In this document: positions 1-12,832 of the stretch, in pieces
Position numbering within the stretch: the first letter of the stretch is position 1
Layout of the letters: the number at the start of each line of letters is the position of its first letter
Origin: Nipponacmea schrenckii
Lineage: Eukaryota > Mollusca > Gastropoda > Lottiidae
NCBI GenBank assembly: GCA_030562195.1
Contig: JAUJPP010000007.1
Coordinates: 17,791,769-17,855,768, forward strand
Reading direction: 5' to 3'
Length of the DNA: 64,000 nt
The notes under the pieces: generated by a model
What the model was told of the DNA's origin: nothing
Database searches by the model: none
Seen by the model: the letters and a program-made list of their open reading frames with translations, nothing else
Made by a program: the position numbers and the translations under genes

Positions 1-727
1 TGTACAAATCTTGTCAAATCTGAAGAAATCTTCCGAAATACGTGTTAAGAGTGTTAATGTGTTTTTTTTTTACATGTTGCGTCATGACATGTTTATAGAG
101 CACCAGTAATACTAATAGTATCTACTTGCACATTGTGAACTACGTGGCCTGCTGGCTGGTATTAGATGCGACTCCATGGAATAGGAATAGCCTGTCTAAG
201 GTTTTTGTGCATATTGCTATTCATGACCTGTTTACAAGATAAATTCTTGAGCTGACAAAGAGTGTCAGAACAACATACTTAGTACAAACACGACAAGCAC
301 CATTATTAAAATGACTAATATGAATTTACTCTAATACCGGAAGTGCTGCCAACGATGAACACCCTTAACTAGCTGACTAGTCTGACACAGTGTCTAGGAG
401 GAAATTCTATCTGATTCTAGCCGTCAGAACAATTTCAGCATTATTCATCAAGTTAATATTTCTGACTGGATAAAATTGGTAGATATATACTTAATTCCAC
501 TGATGTGCAGGAAATAGAAACAGTCCTAATAACATATTCTGTTGTAGATTGTCTGCTGGTTATAAGTCACTTCCGGTAAATACTTCAAGTACATTCCGTG
601 GAAAATAATTGTTCCCGACGTTATGAAGTGATGTAGGCTAAGTAAAAGCGTTTCTACACGGTTCAATTGCCAGGAGATCTAGGTTTATCACAATTACGTA
701 TGTATATAAATTTGTCGCAATGTATAC
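1..727. other. AT-rich non-coding stretch
   Basis: No exon, repeat or RNA signal was recognised. Both strands are broken by frequent stop codons and no acceptor/donor pair encloses an open frame. Probably intergenic or intronic DNA. Confidence 0.6.
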
Positions 728-1251
728 TACAAGTATGGAATGAAGTAACTGCCTTATGTTAGTATTTTTGCATTATGAGGATCTTTTGTATTATCTTTGA
801 CCTCATTAACCTAATCCGTTTTACGTCGACTTTTCACGAAGATTACCGTTGATTACCGTTGATTTCCGTAAACCTATGGCCAGTTTCGGAAAAGACGATA
901 ATACTAAAAGATGGTAATAGTAAAAGGTGATTCTAATAATACAAAAATATGATAATGCAAAAAGATGATCATACAAAAGATAATACGAAAAGGTGATCCT
1001 GATAATACAAAAAGATGCTGATAATGCAAAAAGATGATGCTGATAATACAAAAAGATGCTGAATAGAAACACTTAATCAATTCAGAAAACTCAAATCAAT
1101 GTAGACACAGCATTTTTCTTTTGATGCTGATAATGCAAAAAGATGATAATAGGCAAAGATGATTATACGAAAAGATGATCCTTATAATACAAAAAGATCT
1201 TCATAAAGCAAAAATACTAACTTAAGGCAGTTACTGAGTTCCATATACAAG
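728..1251. mobile_element. Inverted-repeat (MITE-like) element with internal tandem repeat
   Basis: The left arm (about 728-797) and the reverse complement of the right arm (about 1185-1251) match over some 65 bases with only a few mismatches. Both share the core AGTAACTGCCTTA followed by GTTAGTATTTTTGC and then GATCTTT. The space between the arms is filled by a short tandem repeat listed separately. This layout, long terminal inverted repeats around a repetitive core with no coding capacity, fits a non-autonomous DNA transposon. No clean target-site duplication was identified, so the outer limits are approximate. The minus-strand open frame across 821-1072 is a by-product of the periodic core. 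Confidence 0.6.
895..1210. repeat. Tandem repeat, ~18-21 bp unit (GATAATACAAAAAGATG-like)
   Basis: Variants of the unit ATAATACAAAAAGATG, with GATG, CTG or GCTG linkers, recur about 12-14 times. They are interrupted around 1065-1110 by unrelated sequence. Unit length varies and many units carry substitutions such as TACGAAAAG, so the array is old. It sits entirely between the inverted arms of the 728-1251 element. Confidence 0.8.
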
Positions 1252-3471
1252 TGTGGTTTGGGTTGTTAGTACTTGGTTTATCTATTATGGCTTAGAAAAT
1301 TTTTAACGTCTGACTTCAGGTCCGCCAACACTGGCTTTCTGGTCAACATACAGAGAGATTAGTTGAAGATAAGTAACGAGTATTGTAATCTTATAGAAAG
1401 GTAATAAAACCAGATTTTCTTAATATGACAATTTCCGGTGTCTCATGTCTTGACCGGAAACGGAAGTTGGTTTATCGGGACTAGCATTGTCTGGAGAAGA
1501 GGTTTAAATCGGTTGTAAAATTGAGTATAAAAACAAGGATTTTCATTCGACTGGACAGAAGTGGACTTGATTGCTTTGTGGGAACTTCTTCAAAAACATA
1601 ACTTCTTCAAAAACATTTCGTATGAAAATTATTTTATCCGTATTATATGTCAGCTTCAGATTTTACTGACAAACTTTGAATAAAACACCAACGTTCTGGA
1701 TTAAGGAGTTTAATATTGTTTAAGTCCAAAAAAAGGTATTTGTGCAACATTTTCTTCTTCATTGACTTCTGTACCTTTGTTCATTATATTCGTTATTTGA
1801 TATTTTCTGGTAGAATAATTCATAAAATACAAATTTTTAATGAAGTCTGATGCAGCCAGAAGCAAGAATGAGGATTTCATTACAATATTTTTGGATGTTT
1901 AAAACAATGTTTTGTAAGACCAAAATTAAAACGAATCCTAGGAATTGATATTAATAGATTAGATAAATACTGACATATGAGGTTCTGAAATGTGTGATAC
2001 TATAAACAAACGCCTAAAACATGAACACATTTTCAGATAAAGTTATAGTCGTTTTAAATTGTGCATGAACAGATACATCAATAGATAGTCTCAATTGGGA
2101 CTGATTGTTTTGGTGAGGACTAGATATTGAACCAAATTTGAAACCACAAATTATGCCACACGACTGTGCAATTACTTCATATAGTGTGTGGGTATGGATT
2201 ATATTGGTATTCGTTTACCATCAGTATGAATTCGGAAGCTGAGTATATCATATTTCTTCGTAATAATATTCTCAAGTTTATTAAATAAACCACGTCTTGT
2301 CAGATATATCATAAATATTATCAATAACTGACATGACCCTGTGGTCTATCAATAAAACTCGTGGCCCTGTGTCTATCAATACTTGACCTTACCCAATACT
2401 TCTATACACAGCTCGCCCTCGTGTCTTCAGGCTATTATGACTCCATTGATCATCTCAATAGAAAGTGTTACAGTTTTATTCGTAAAGGAGAGGTTCTGGC
2501 ATGGACATAAACCGAATTGTAAGCAGATTGTACATTGTACTAAAGTTTGTGTACTATGTGAATTGTTTTAAAGGGCCCTATCTCGAGGTATCGATTTCAG
2601 TTTTATCTATAAAATCCTATAGAGATGTTTTAGAATTTTTTAGCATAAGCCTATATTTTAGCTGAATAAGAATCGAAATTTATTACGGAATTTTATTCCA
2701 ATTATTTATATGAAATAACCTGGTACACCTGGTTTCCTTTGAAACAAGAACTATATGAGGTACTAAGATGAGCCAATAGAATCTCAAGTTAAATGATTTT
2801 TCAATAGTCTTTCTCAAATGTACTTAAATGTTCTTCATTCCGAGCAAAAGACCGGAAGTAGTAAACTATTAATAACTATTAATGAAAATTATCGTTACAT
2901 CCTAAAAGATGTATCTTACTTTGAATTGGACTGAACTAATTTAAATCATGAATGACAATGACTGATGCTGTATTAGACAACAACAGAATGGATGATCTCT
3001 ACATAGTGAATCACCTGCCAATTAAATAGTATTTTTTATCCAAACTATATTTGTTTTCATTTGTTTTTTCTTGTTGAATTATTATCGAGGTATTCGCATC
3101 GCCAAAATAATACGTACAAAAGAAATTCTGGCTAATAGTAGGGCAGTTCACAGTCTTTGCCTTTTTTCTACTTTCGACATTTCGAGTAAACTCATTAAAA
3201 TATTTCCTATATTAGGGTATATAGTATTTTTGGAACTGGTGTTAAATTGAGAGAGATTTTAATTACCGTCTTGTACAGTTAATTTGAATCTGTCACTAAC
3301 AATTTGACCATAACTTGTTTTGAACGTTAACCAATTCATTTCTGGTTGAAGTATACAAATGCTAGTTATTAAACATATCGTCCGAAACGTCTTGCTCGTG
3401 TCCTAAAGCACTGACCACAAAATCTGATAAATCGTCTTCGTATTGGCATGAATATAACTTGAATTGTATAC
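1252..3471. other. Non-coding stretch, one weak exon candidate
   Basis: Mostly AT-rich with no recognisable features. A good polypyrimidine acceptor ends at 2430 on the plus strand and is followed by 46 open codons to a TAA at 2569-2571. Nothing else supports a gene there, so it is not called. A small imperfect duplication (CCCTGTG..TCTATCAATA) lies near 2337-2382. Confidence 0.5.
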
Positions 3472-3563
3472 CTGAAATTGATAATATTCCTGACTGAGCT
3501 TTCCAAATGTGAAACATTGCCAATTTCAAGATCTGCGAATTCATAATTCCAAGACAAGAATTC
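3472..3563 (-). CDS. Internal exon candidate of an unrecognised gene
   Basis: On the minus strand a consensus acceptor (TTGTTACAG) precedes position 3563 and a donor (TTTCAG|GTATAC) follows 3472. The 92-nt exon is open in one frame for 30 codons, entering in phase 0 and leaving in phase 2. The peptide begins EFLSWNYEFADLEIGNVSH. If it is read past the donor it continues NFRYTIQVIFMP, an alternating hydrophobic pattern like a beta-strand of an extracellular repeat domain, so the true exon end may lie further on. The phases do not join directly to the exon at 5059-5287, so an intermediate exon would be needed if both belong to one gene. Function unknown. Confidence 0.35.
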
Positions 3564-4690
3564 CTGTAACAATACCAGTAATCGTTAAAGTAGAGACACA
3601 ATCAATTCAAATCTCTTTATTTTAATTAGACTTCAGTGTAGTCTAGGCTTGATGACAATTTCACAAATTACATAATTATCTACTTTACTTCACCTACTGT
3701 CTGCCTGTAGTCGAGATTTTATTACCAATACTAACCTTTCAATTGGCGTTACAACTGGATAATACAGACTAGTCTACTTTCGATTTTATTTCATTCTCGC
3801 CTAGTATTCTTTTATTTCCAACAATTGTCGTAAATTGCCATGTAATTTAGTGGGTACATGAAAAGAATTAAATGTATTATTAAGTGTTACATTAGGACAT
3901 AAAGAAGTTTCAATGGCCAATTAAAAAACTGTTCTGGACGAAATTAATTCGTTATCTTTGTTAAGAAGAATCTAATAGAATTTCTTTGTCTCCGTTACAG
4001 TCTATTCTACAGTTACTTAATGAAATTGAAGACAGCAATGTACGAAAACCGATCTTCTAAGACCATAATCACAGGTATGGTCTGTATTACTAATATTAAA
4101 ATGTATGATAGATATTTAATCGCTTTCGTTAAATATGCAAAATTCAACATAACTGGACAAAGTTTTATAGATAGTTACGTGAAAGCTTTCGTAAAGCAGG
4201 TATATCATTGAACACTGGGGGAATACCACAGATATAATATTCAATACATTGAATAAAACTTTTTCCAAAAATTTAATTTAAATGCTTTATATGCTGTTAT
4301 CTGTCTATCGTTGTGATTACTTTTTACACAATGTATTTAATTAAATCTGTAATATCGACATTCTAATTATCTAAGTAAGTAAATAAAAACACAAAATCAA
4401 ATCTTTCCAAGTTTGAGAAATGATCTTTATGAGAATTAGACGTTTTTCACACGAAAAGAAATTATCAAGAGAAATTATGCAAATATCTGTCATATTTTTT
4501 ATCCATAAATGACATTTTTAGAAGAAATTATTCCAGTTGATAATCATCTGTTATTTTCCAGATCGTAATAAACTTCCAATGCCTGTTAATTTCAACACTT
4601 AAGCCATAAATTGGTTTCCAACTGTTTTAAATCTTTGTGTAAAAAATCAAGTCCCTGGAGCACTTTTGCTTCCAATTATTCTAGAATTTG

Positions 4691-4743
4691 TCAAATTAAT
4701 GGCTTCACGATATTCTGGAAATCTTTTGCGACATGAAAGCGGA
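4691..4743 (-). CDS. Possible terminal exon following 5059-5287
   Basis: A pyrimidine-rich acceptor (TTTCTTTGAATTACAG) precedes 4743 on the minus strand. The phase-1 donor of the 5059-5287 exon would join here to give VRFHVAKDFQNIVKPLI and then a TGA stop. The join is phase-compatible and would complete a protein of about 93 residues. No polyadenylation signal was seen directly downstream. The evidence is one splice site plus phase; it may be coincidence. Confidence 0.15.
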
Positions 4744-5058
4744 CTGTAATTCAAAGAAAATGGTCGATCGAAATATGAAAACAGCAATAAAATATGTTTA
4801 TTGCATTGTTCTGCAGATCGTTAAAATAGTGTCAGAATTTATCCGGTTAATAAGGGATTAGGAAAAGGTTAAATTATTTTAAGATTCTTCATATTGGTTT
4901 TATGAGAAATGAGTGAACATCTTTGTAAGGGGATGGATCTATGATTTGAACCTGCTATCACTTTTACTTTGCTTTGTTCAATAAACCCACACATTAACAA
5001 ACAATCTCTTCCAAGCATGATAAATTCGGGAGCAATAATTGTATAGTTAAGTACGTAC

Positions 5059-5287
5059 CATCAGGTGTTTCGAAAAGAGTAACCATGATCGAATTCTGTG
5101 TTCTGTTCATGTTTGATCTATGTAAGCAAGCACCTGCTAACGATGATTGATAACCATCCACTACTGAAACTGAATTTTCAACGCTCCCAACAAAGTATGG
5201 CATGACGAATAATGTGATCAACCGGAAAATTAAGGTTTTAAGGTTAAAAGGTCGAGTGGTTACTGAAGAGTAGGAAACTGAAGACAT
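5059..5287 (-). CDS. First-exon candidate, secreted or membrane protein N-terminus
   Basis: An ATG at 5285-5287 in a favourable context (AGCAAGATGT) opens 76 codons that run into a strong donor (CCTGATG|GTACGT) at 5059, leaving phase 1. Residues about 16-34 are hydrophobic (LKTLIFRLITLFVMPYFVG), which would serve as a signal peptide or signal anchor. The following part carries an NRT glycosylation sequon and ends with IMVTLFETPDG. A minus-strand open frame just upstream (5309-5536) ends before this ATG and could be 5' leader. Protein family not recognised. The candidate downstream exon at 4691-4743 fits in phase; the exon at 3472-3563 does not join directly. Confidence 0.35.
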
Positions 5288-8200
5288 CTTGCTGTGGTCA
5301 CTAATTCACTAAATCACGACGTTTGTTTTGAACATGTACGCGAGTTGGCGATCTGTTGTGGGTCGCTTTGAGAACACTATAGAATCGAGAAGGTGGTAAC
5401 ATTTCCAATTGACACCAGTGACAGTCAAGACCTCATGCTCTGACAGATAGGATTTAGCGACCAATCCCATTTGCTGATTTTCCCAAATCTTGTAATTATC
5501 AATAGACCTAGTTATTTTATTTAATATTTCAGGCAACGCCTTGTACGTTCACTGACCCGGAAATATAGAACGAACTGTAGATTAAAATAGCATTTATGTT
5601 TTGTTTGGTAGGTTAACCTTGTATGATTTTCATTTTTATCAGATATTCTATTCGATATATCTGAAAATGAAACTAACATTCCAATGTCCATTCTCAGTAG
5701 TAAGAGTGTTCTGTAGAAAAGTGAACAGTTCAGTACAGAAATGTGGGTTTATGACTAGATTCGAGGAAGGCAGAGAGTGCTCAATCAGATACACAAAGAA
5801 AAGTTAAATTTCACCAGCAAAGACGAGATAACATATAACTTATTAAAAGTGGATGAAAATATAAGCTTCGTGAACCTAGAAGATGTCGACTATAACTGAT
5901 AGGCCCAAACCTTGATTTGATAACCCCAAATGAACCTGTTCAGTTTATTGAGCAATCTCCAGTATAAGAAATGAACCATAAAATATAAGTTAATATAGTA
6001 CTCTAGACTGAAAGTTATAGGTTGTTATAAAACTTGTTATCACTCTTCCACAACTTTTATTACAATTTCCTAGTGAATGAACCGGATGTGTTATCAGTTA
6101 CAAGTCAGTTGTACTTTAGATCATGATCTTTATAGCTACCATGACTCCGCATTATAGATAGAAATTCTAATAACATATAAAACTCAGTCATGTATACAAC
6201 TGTATCTACATGTTAAATATTTTTGTCATCATATCCTAATAGCTATCAAGCAGGTTCATATAGATTTGTTATACAATCTTCTGAAAATAAACATAAATCA
6301 TTTCATTACTTTACTGACGATGTACCAATATTATTTAATTATTAAAAAGCAAAATCTTACAGATTATTGAGGACATATAGAAAAAGAAAGAAGAGCAGCA
6401 CATCGGAACAGATTCAAATCATTACTCGCCTTGTCACTTAATGCAAATTCCATTTATTCAATTTCAAGTCTTTGGAGAGAAAACATACAATTTCTGTTAT
6501 ATAGTATCTATATGGTATCGCTTTTAACGATAGAATTTAAATTCATAAAAGATGAATATGACTAGAACTGTATCTCATCATCAGAAGCTGTATACCAGAC
6601 TTAAATTATATAAATTATATCATATCAGATGAAATAAAATAAGGCTTAAAGAAAATCCTTTGATAATAAAAAACATGAAAATTATTTCAGTACCCCTCAT
6701 GTTATAAATGATATGAAGAGTTAAAAATAGAAGAGGAAAAGAGTAAAAGATAACCCTTATCATGAACAGTGAAGCTTTTTCATCATGTAAAGATCAAGTC
6801 GTTCTAGCTAATCTATAAAAAACATGAAATTTTAAATGTAAGTCAGAGCATCTGTATCTTTTACCGACCTTCAAAACGGTTTACCTCGTGTTGAATTTGC
6901 AGAATTGAGAATATTGTCCATTTTGGTACACATCATTATTGAAATAGTATCAAGTATAGCTAATGAATGGTTTCCCGAATACGGGTTTTGATTATGGTCT
7001 TATTCAACCCCTATCTTGCTGATTTGATTGGATTGGCTGAAAATATATTTTTATTTAACAATATTTAGTAATGAATAAATACTTTCCCCCACTTGTATCA
7101 CTACGGCCTCCAGGAAGTTCTACCGACTAGGGGTGTGATTTGGACACGATACGCTAAAGGCACCATAATATTTAGATGTACATCATGAAATTATTATAAT
7201 GTTCATGTTAGAAGTAATTGCAATAAACAAAAAATGCATGTCATAACATTATGTTATGGAATTTTAATTGATGTTAGTAATGTGTAACAGAAGCCAGAAG
7301 CTGTAATCATAAAATCATGTTACAAAACAACACACGAATAGTCTTGCGTTACTTTGTTTGGAATCAGAACAATGTATAGTGCATGTTTTAGGAAACTAAG
7401 GTGTCGTATGACATTAGTTAATATAGAATACGTAACATATTAAAGTAAAGGATAGTTTTATATTAATTAACGATACTTTCCATTAAATGTTTAAGTATTT
7501 ATTAACATCCGTTTCCCATTCTAATCTATTTCAGTCAGTTTTGTTACTAATTTTAGAAAATAAGTATAAATATTTAATTTCAATAATTAGAGAAGAACCA
7601 TGTTTCAAGAGACACAGTCAGGCAACATTATCATAGGGTGAAGATATATAGGCACATTCAGGTTTATCTTGACAAATTATGCTGATACTATTTATATTCG
7701 GAAACATACCTGGATGTGATTTAAAGCTCTTAGTTATGAAATAATGTGTCCATTGAGACAAACGTTTTCTCATTTTGCCTTATATAGCTTCGTCAAAATC
7801 TGAATGCATTCCTTCACTTCACTTTGACAATCATGTTATGCATTTACGTGTTCTCTGTAATTCGCATATGAGTCTCAAGGGCATGAGCTGAATGACAATT
7901 TCACGAAAATGAACCTATCGACTAAGACAATTTTAGCAGTAATGACTCGCTTCAAACCCTACTTCTGAAACCCTCCAGAACTCCTCCTGATAATAAAGTG
8001 GAACCATTCAGATTGAAGTGTCTGTCTTGTTCTATTATAAAGATAAAACGAACTGTTTCACAGTCCTCGGCTTAGATGACTAGCTAGGGGGTATATAGCC
8101 AGGCTTTGATAACCATTATTAAAGGTTTATTAAATTACATACAACAGTATGGGTGTAAAACTGTATCTGCATCTATAACGATTTGTTTCGTTTTGAACAG

Positions 8201-8385
8201 CGCGATTACTATAACATGAAAGACAGCATAAAATTCAAATATTTTTAGCTTATACGCTTCGAGGTAAATTTCAAATTTTCTATTATAGCCTTCAAATATC
8301 AGAGTGCATTCATTTCCTTCCAAAAGGTATCGGCGTTATTGCAACAGTTCTATCCATAATGTTTCGGGGCTTGTGCTGAAAGATA
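5288..8385. other. Non-coding stretch
   Basis: No supported gene. One good plus-strand acceptor (before 7535) opens 33 codons to a TAG at 7634-7636, and a minus-strand donor-like CAG|GTATGT lies near 7710. Neither has a partner site enclosing a convincing exon. The rest is AT-rich with dense stops. Confidence 0.5.
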
Positions 8386-8503
8386 ATGGGTAACGAAACG
8401 AGCTTGGTAACGGTTCAGTTTAGTCCACCAGAAGTGGACATCTTCTCTGTGAATAATAAATACAAAACCAGTGGACTCCCTAAAATCAATGTGCTCAAAG
8501 CCA
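8386..8503 (+). CDS. First-exon candidate of an unrecognised gene
   Basis: An ATG in a strong context (AAGATAATGG, with A at -3 and G at +4) opens 39 codons. They end at a good donor (AAAGCCA|GTAAGAAGG), leaving phase 1. The stretch is visibly richer in G and C than its surroundings. The peptide starts MGNETSLVTVQFSPPEVDIF, is polar, and has no signal peptide or membrane segment. If the donor is ignored the frame stays open to a stop at 8611-8613, giving 75 codons. No downstream exon with matching phase was identified with confidence. Confidence 0.22.
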
Positions 8504-9144
8504 GTAAGAAGGTTGAATTTGTCTACCTAGCCAACACTCGCCATAATTTTGATAATGAATCATTGACTGTTTCCGAAGACTTCGGCATTTCAACGATCAT
8601 AAACTTTGACTAACTATTTAGACTGATTTATCGGTTTGGTTCGTTTGTGAAGGCTATTGTTGTTGAGTACACAAACCAGTAGCATCAACACCGGAAATGG
8701 ACTAAAAGTATCCAAACACTTCTGATACTAATCACGAAAGTAGGCAGAAATAATAATACCTTTATATATAGAAGATCAATAAGAAATAGTAAAAGACGAT
8801 ACTTGCAGGAATTACGCCTTCAGAAAGCAGTGATGTAGAACTGTGGTCTGTAGGGTCGTCTGTAGAGCTAATAGAATCTAGTAATGAACTGAAAACTGCA
8901 GTTGAATAAATAATTAAGTGAATTGATCTGAAGTTCTGTCGGTTTTAAGTGATTTGTGAACAATGACTGCTACAGAAATAACAAGTATGTTTTCAAACAT
9001 TCTCATATTAAAGAGACTAGGCTTTAATAAAAAAATAAAGGCATAAAATAGCGATGTATGTTTTTTATGTTCGAGCTTAAAGGAGAAGAACTGTAAACCA
9101 AAATTAAAATCAAATTGAAAAATAAACCAATAATGGATACTTAC
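8504..9144. other. Non-coding stretch
   Basis: Continuation of the open frame to 8613, then AT-rich sequence with no recognised feature. Confidence 0.5.
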
Positions 9145-9340
9145 GGTCCAAACAGCAAAACGAAACCCAAAATCCAACGACGAAATAAAGAATTCAGCTT
9201 ATGAACTTTTCACATGAGAAATCATATCAATCATATGTGAGTAAATAGTTCATAATGAAAAGTTGATTGGGTGTCTAGAAGAGTAAGCATACCATGCGTG
9301 TCGCCACACCCGTCGTAGCTGTATAATTGTATAAACCCAT
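9145..9340. repeat. Dispersed repeat copy A (diverged)
   Basis: This segment matches 16285-16455 in the same order and orientation through several short blocks. Shared blocks are CAAAACGAAA..CC..AATCCAAC, ATATCAATCATA, and GTAGCT.TATAATT..T.TA. Divergence and small gaps indicate an old interspersed repeat, probably a degraded transposon. A donor-like TACTTAC at its left edge (minus strand) is probably fortuitous. Confidence 0.5.
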
Positions 9341-11953
9341 ACGCAGATTTTCTAGGTATGCTCATAACTGTCACTAGTGAAATAATTTGATTTGATAAAT
9401 GTTTAACTCTTGGATTGTAATGGTATTAATTAAAGCTAGTTTCTTTCTTTAATTAAAAATAATACAGTTGAGAAAAGAAGAGATCAATAGAGAGAATCTA
9501 AAATATAATAACTAAGATACTTGTTGTCAAATCGAATAAAATGATTCTCATGTTTCAGTATTGGATTTATAATAATAATATTATTTCAACTTCACTGGGT
9601 CTTTAGATTCGAGATGATTTCTGTGTTTTCTAATTTCAACAATTGATCGGATGTTATTGATATGCTACAAGACATTACAATCGAAACTTTCTTGACAGAA
9701 GTTTTGAGTTCATACACTCATCGGCACTCAATTTCTTGCTATTGCTAGTTAATAGTCTTCTCAAAAAGGAATCCACCATGTGATCATATACATGTATGAA
9801 GAAAATGTATCAGTAAGTGTGTAGAGAATATCTTACGAGTCTTTGTTTATATCAAAAAAATATCACAAGTCGATAAGTGCAAAACTCTGAGGCTACGCCG
9901 ATGTTTTTCAATTTAATCGACGAGTGGTGATATTTTTTATATCAAGATGAGTTTGGGATTCTCTTTATCGCTGTTAGTTAATAAAAAATAAATAATAATG
10001 GAATATTTTAAGCGTAGTCTTTTAAGAGATATAATGCAACAGATACCATGAAATGATTTCCATACAATAAATTGAAATTAAACTATGCGGATGTATACAA
10101 TCCATAATTTTTAGGTCAATTTATAAAAAGAAATGTCTTATTGTTCAATCAAAGCTAAGATATAGATTGTCTTGTATTTCATATATTGTGTTATCGATAA
10201 GTTTCGATTGACTCCATCGATCATTTCAAATCAAATAAATTCACAAAACAGAATAAAAACAACATAGCAATAATCATTAACCTTAGAACTTTTAGAAAAA
10301 TAAAAAATAATAATTGAATAAAACTATGAAGCGAGACTTGTTCGATCCAGAAATGTATAGATTGACGAGATTTTGCCGTGTGTTAAACGCGAACACATAT
10401 CAAATGCACCAGCGAACTGAAGCATAGAATAGCTTTATTAAGTCTGCATAGAAAATAAAAACAGAGTTTGAGATCTTGTGCATTTTGCGTGGCGGCTCAT
10501 GTCTAGCCGATTTAACAATATTCCTAACATACAGTACCATTGGTTGCCATAATAAAGGGCAATACAGTTATACAGCAGTTATACAGCAGATAACTCATTT
10601 GGAATGAGTAACAACTGCTTCACATGTACGTGTTTTCGTTTTTCCAGTGACATGGACTCGATTCTATGAATCTTCGGTAGCCGCACTACCACCCAACAAA
10701 TTAGTTTGTCTCTTGTTTTAGAACAAATTCACAATAGGATGCTATCAATTCTACCCTGGGAATATTTATTCTATGTGTATGATATATATAAAGACATATA
10801 TTGACTAATCTAATAATGGGGAAGCTTTATCTTAAACTGTATTTGAATTTCCATAAAATACTTTTTAAATATCTCTGGTTGTTGCTGGTCGTCCTCTGGG
10901 ACCATCTTTTTATTTATTTTACCATATTTTCATTTTTGTTCATAAACTGCATTTGTATTGTTTTCGAGTGTGAACATTCAGTTCTCCAGTGCGCCCATTG
11001 GAAACGCCCTCTATGATAAGATGTAAATTTGTCCTTGGCATATAAACCGCATCGGAATTCCGGTAGCAATATGCTGAGTGATAGAATCAGTTTTTCTGTT
11101 GATAACACCAATAGAATTATATCATAATGATGCAATGGTGTATTGAATTCGTTCCATCTTGAATTTCAATTTATGATTTGTTTAGAATATGCTGTACTAA
11201 TCAAGCCAATCTTTAAAAACCTTTATTTCTCATTTTAGAAAAGTTCACACATCGCTGCCTTTGAAATAATATAGATATGTTGCACTTGGTTTGATATATT
11301 CACCTTCGTTTTGAAATTATCATTGTTTTCACATTAAACATTAAATTGAATGTTGAAAGTTTCCTACAGAGACCTTCATGATAGTTTATCAACATAGTTT
11401 GTACTTTGGCATTCTTTTGAAGTTGAGTTTCTATTGTCTAAACATGTGAATTTACATCTGTACGATCTTTTCAATCTTTTTCAACATTGCAGAAAACCAA
11501 GAAGCAGAATGACATTTAATCTCAAGAGAGGTTCTTTGGTGACAATTACACATATATTTAAAATGAAACTGAAGCCAAATTGCACTTTATCAGTCTTGAA
11601 AATGTTTTTTGGTTTATATTTCTGTTGATTGTATGATTTTGTTTGATGTTGGCCCATATTTGGCCTCAGACATGGTATGCTAATTTCTTTAGTCATCCGA
11701 TGGCTGATACCACTTTTCATTATGAAATATTGACTCACTTATATATTCTTTTTCCGCCAATATACTGTTTTGATTTCAGGTTTCTTTATGCAAACCGTTA
11801 TTTCTTTGTTTACTTATTCAATTTCAATCTAGTCTAGTTTTATATATATAAAAATTCCTGTATCAATGATCCTTAACCGTTCACTGTATCTATATAATAA
11901 CATTAATCTGTCAGGTTCTTCACTTTTCTTAATCTCTGTGTTTATTATTTCAG
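9341..11953. other. Non-coding stretch, probably intronic
   Basis: AT-rich with no supported exon. Isolated acceptor-like tracts at about 10648 and 11780 lack partner donors. Could be intron upstream of the 11954 mini-exon. Confidence 0.5.
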
Positions 11954-12005
11954 GTTTAATCAAGTTCGTGGTAGTTAATAATCAATCTCAAACAGATGAA
12001 CATAG
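11954..12005 (+). CDS. 52-nt internal mini-exon candidate
   Basis: A consensus acceptor (TTTATTATTTCAG) and a near-perfect donor (CATAG|GTGAGT) flank 52 nt. Only one frame is open: it enters in phase 1, leaves in phase 2, and encodes LIKFVVVNNQSQTDEHR. The first part of the exon (GTTTAATCAAGTTCGTGG) resembles the start of the 44-nt candidate at 35323, and both exit in phase 2. No protein family is recognisable from 17 residues. Splice-site pairs of this quality can arise by chance in 64 kb, so this is a candidate only. Confidence 0.3.
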
Positions 12006-12832
12006 GTGAGTCCATTTATTATTTGTTGTTTCAAATGATATATCTAAGATTAGTATTGACATTTTCAATGCCATCAAAATAAAAACTACCTAGTCTTGAT
12101 ATCAGCTTAATTTACTACCACCACCACATTTTCAATCTCTGGTAGCAGTAGCTTACAATATGTTGATAAACCCACAATATGCATGTAACCGACAGTTTTT
12201 AGTCTACTAGATGGAAGAATAAACTAAAGATTTCAATATATATTTATGAATGAACAAATGAATGAGTGTAGTATTGGTGATTGAATGAATGGCAACTGGG
12301 TTATGGTTCTATGTAAGTACATGCAGCAAGAACAAGTGTTGATTTACATTCGCATTGGCTTGATACCGATATCACGAAAACAATTACGCCAAATAAAAGT
12401 AAACAATTATAACTATGATGTTATTTTCTAAACATGTTTATGAAATTACAAAATCTAGTTTAATTTAATATTATTAATTAAAAGTCAATAAAACTAGTTT
12501 TCACTGAGGACAATAAACTTTAAATTTAATATCTCCTGTTCGAATTTTTACTGAACTAATTTATTATTCTAGTTTTCTTTTCAAAAACAATCTAGTCATT
12601 AAAATTCTTATCCTTAGTTCTGTTATGGTATTAAACCCATGATTAATAGTTAGTGTGATAAATACAAATTTCACTACAACATCCAGATACCAGATACCTC
12701 TGTAGGTGTTTATTTGATTCCCGGTCATGTTTTAGTTTCACGAGTTTTCAGAAGCATTTAGCACAATAAACTACACTATAAAACCAACATTTTATATTGC
12801 TCAATTAATTTATAACTTCTAGATGTTTTTAA
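12006..12832. other. Non-coding, probably intronic
   Basis: AT-rich, with no recognised feature until the acceptor that ends at 12822. Confidence 0.5.

Noticed and set aside
821..1072. 83-codon minus-strand frame
   Set aside because: It lies wholly in a tandem repeat whose A-rich plus strand gives few minus-strand stops.
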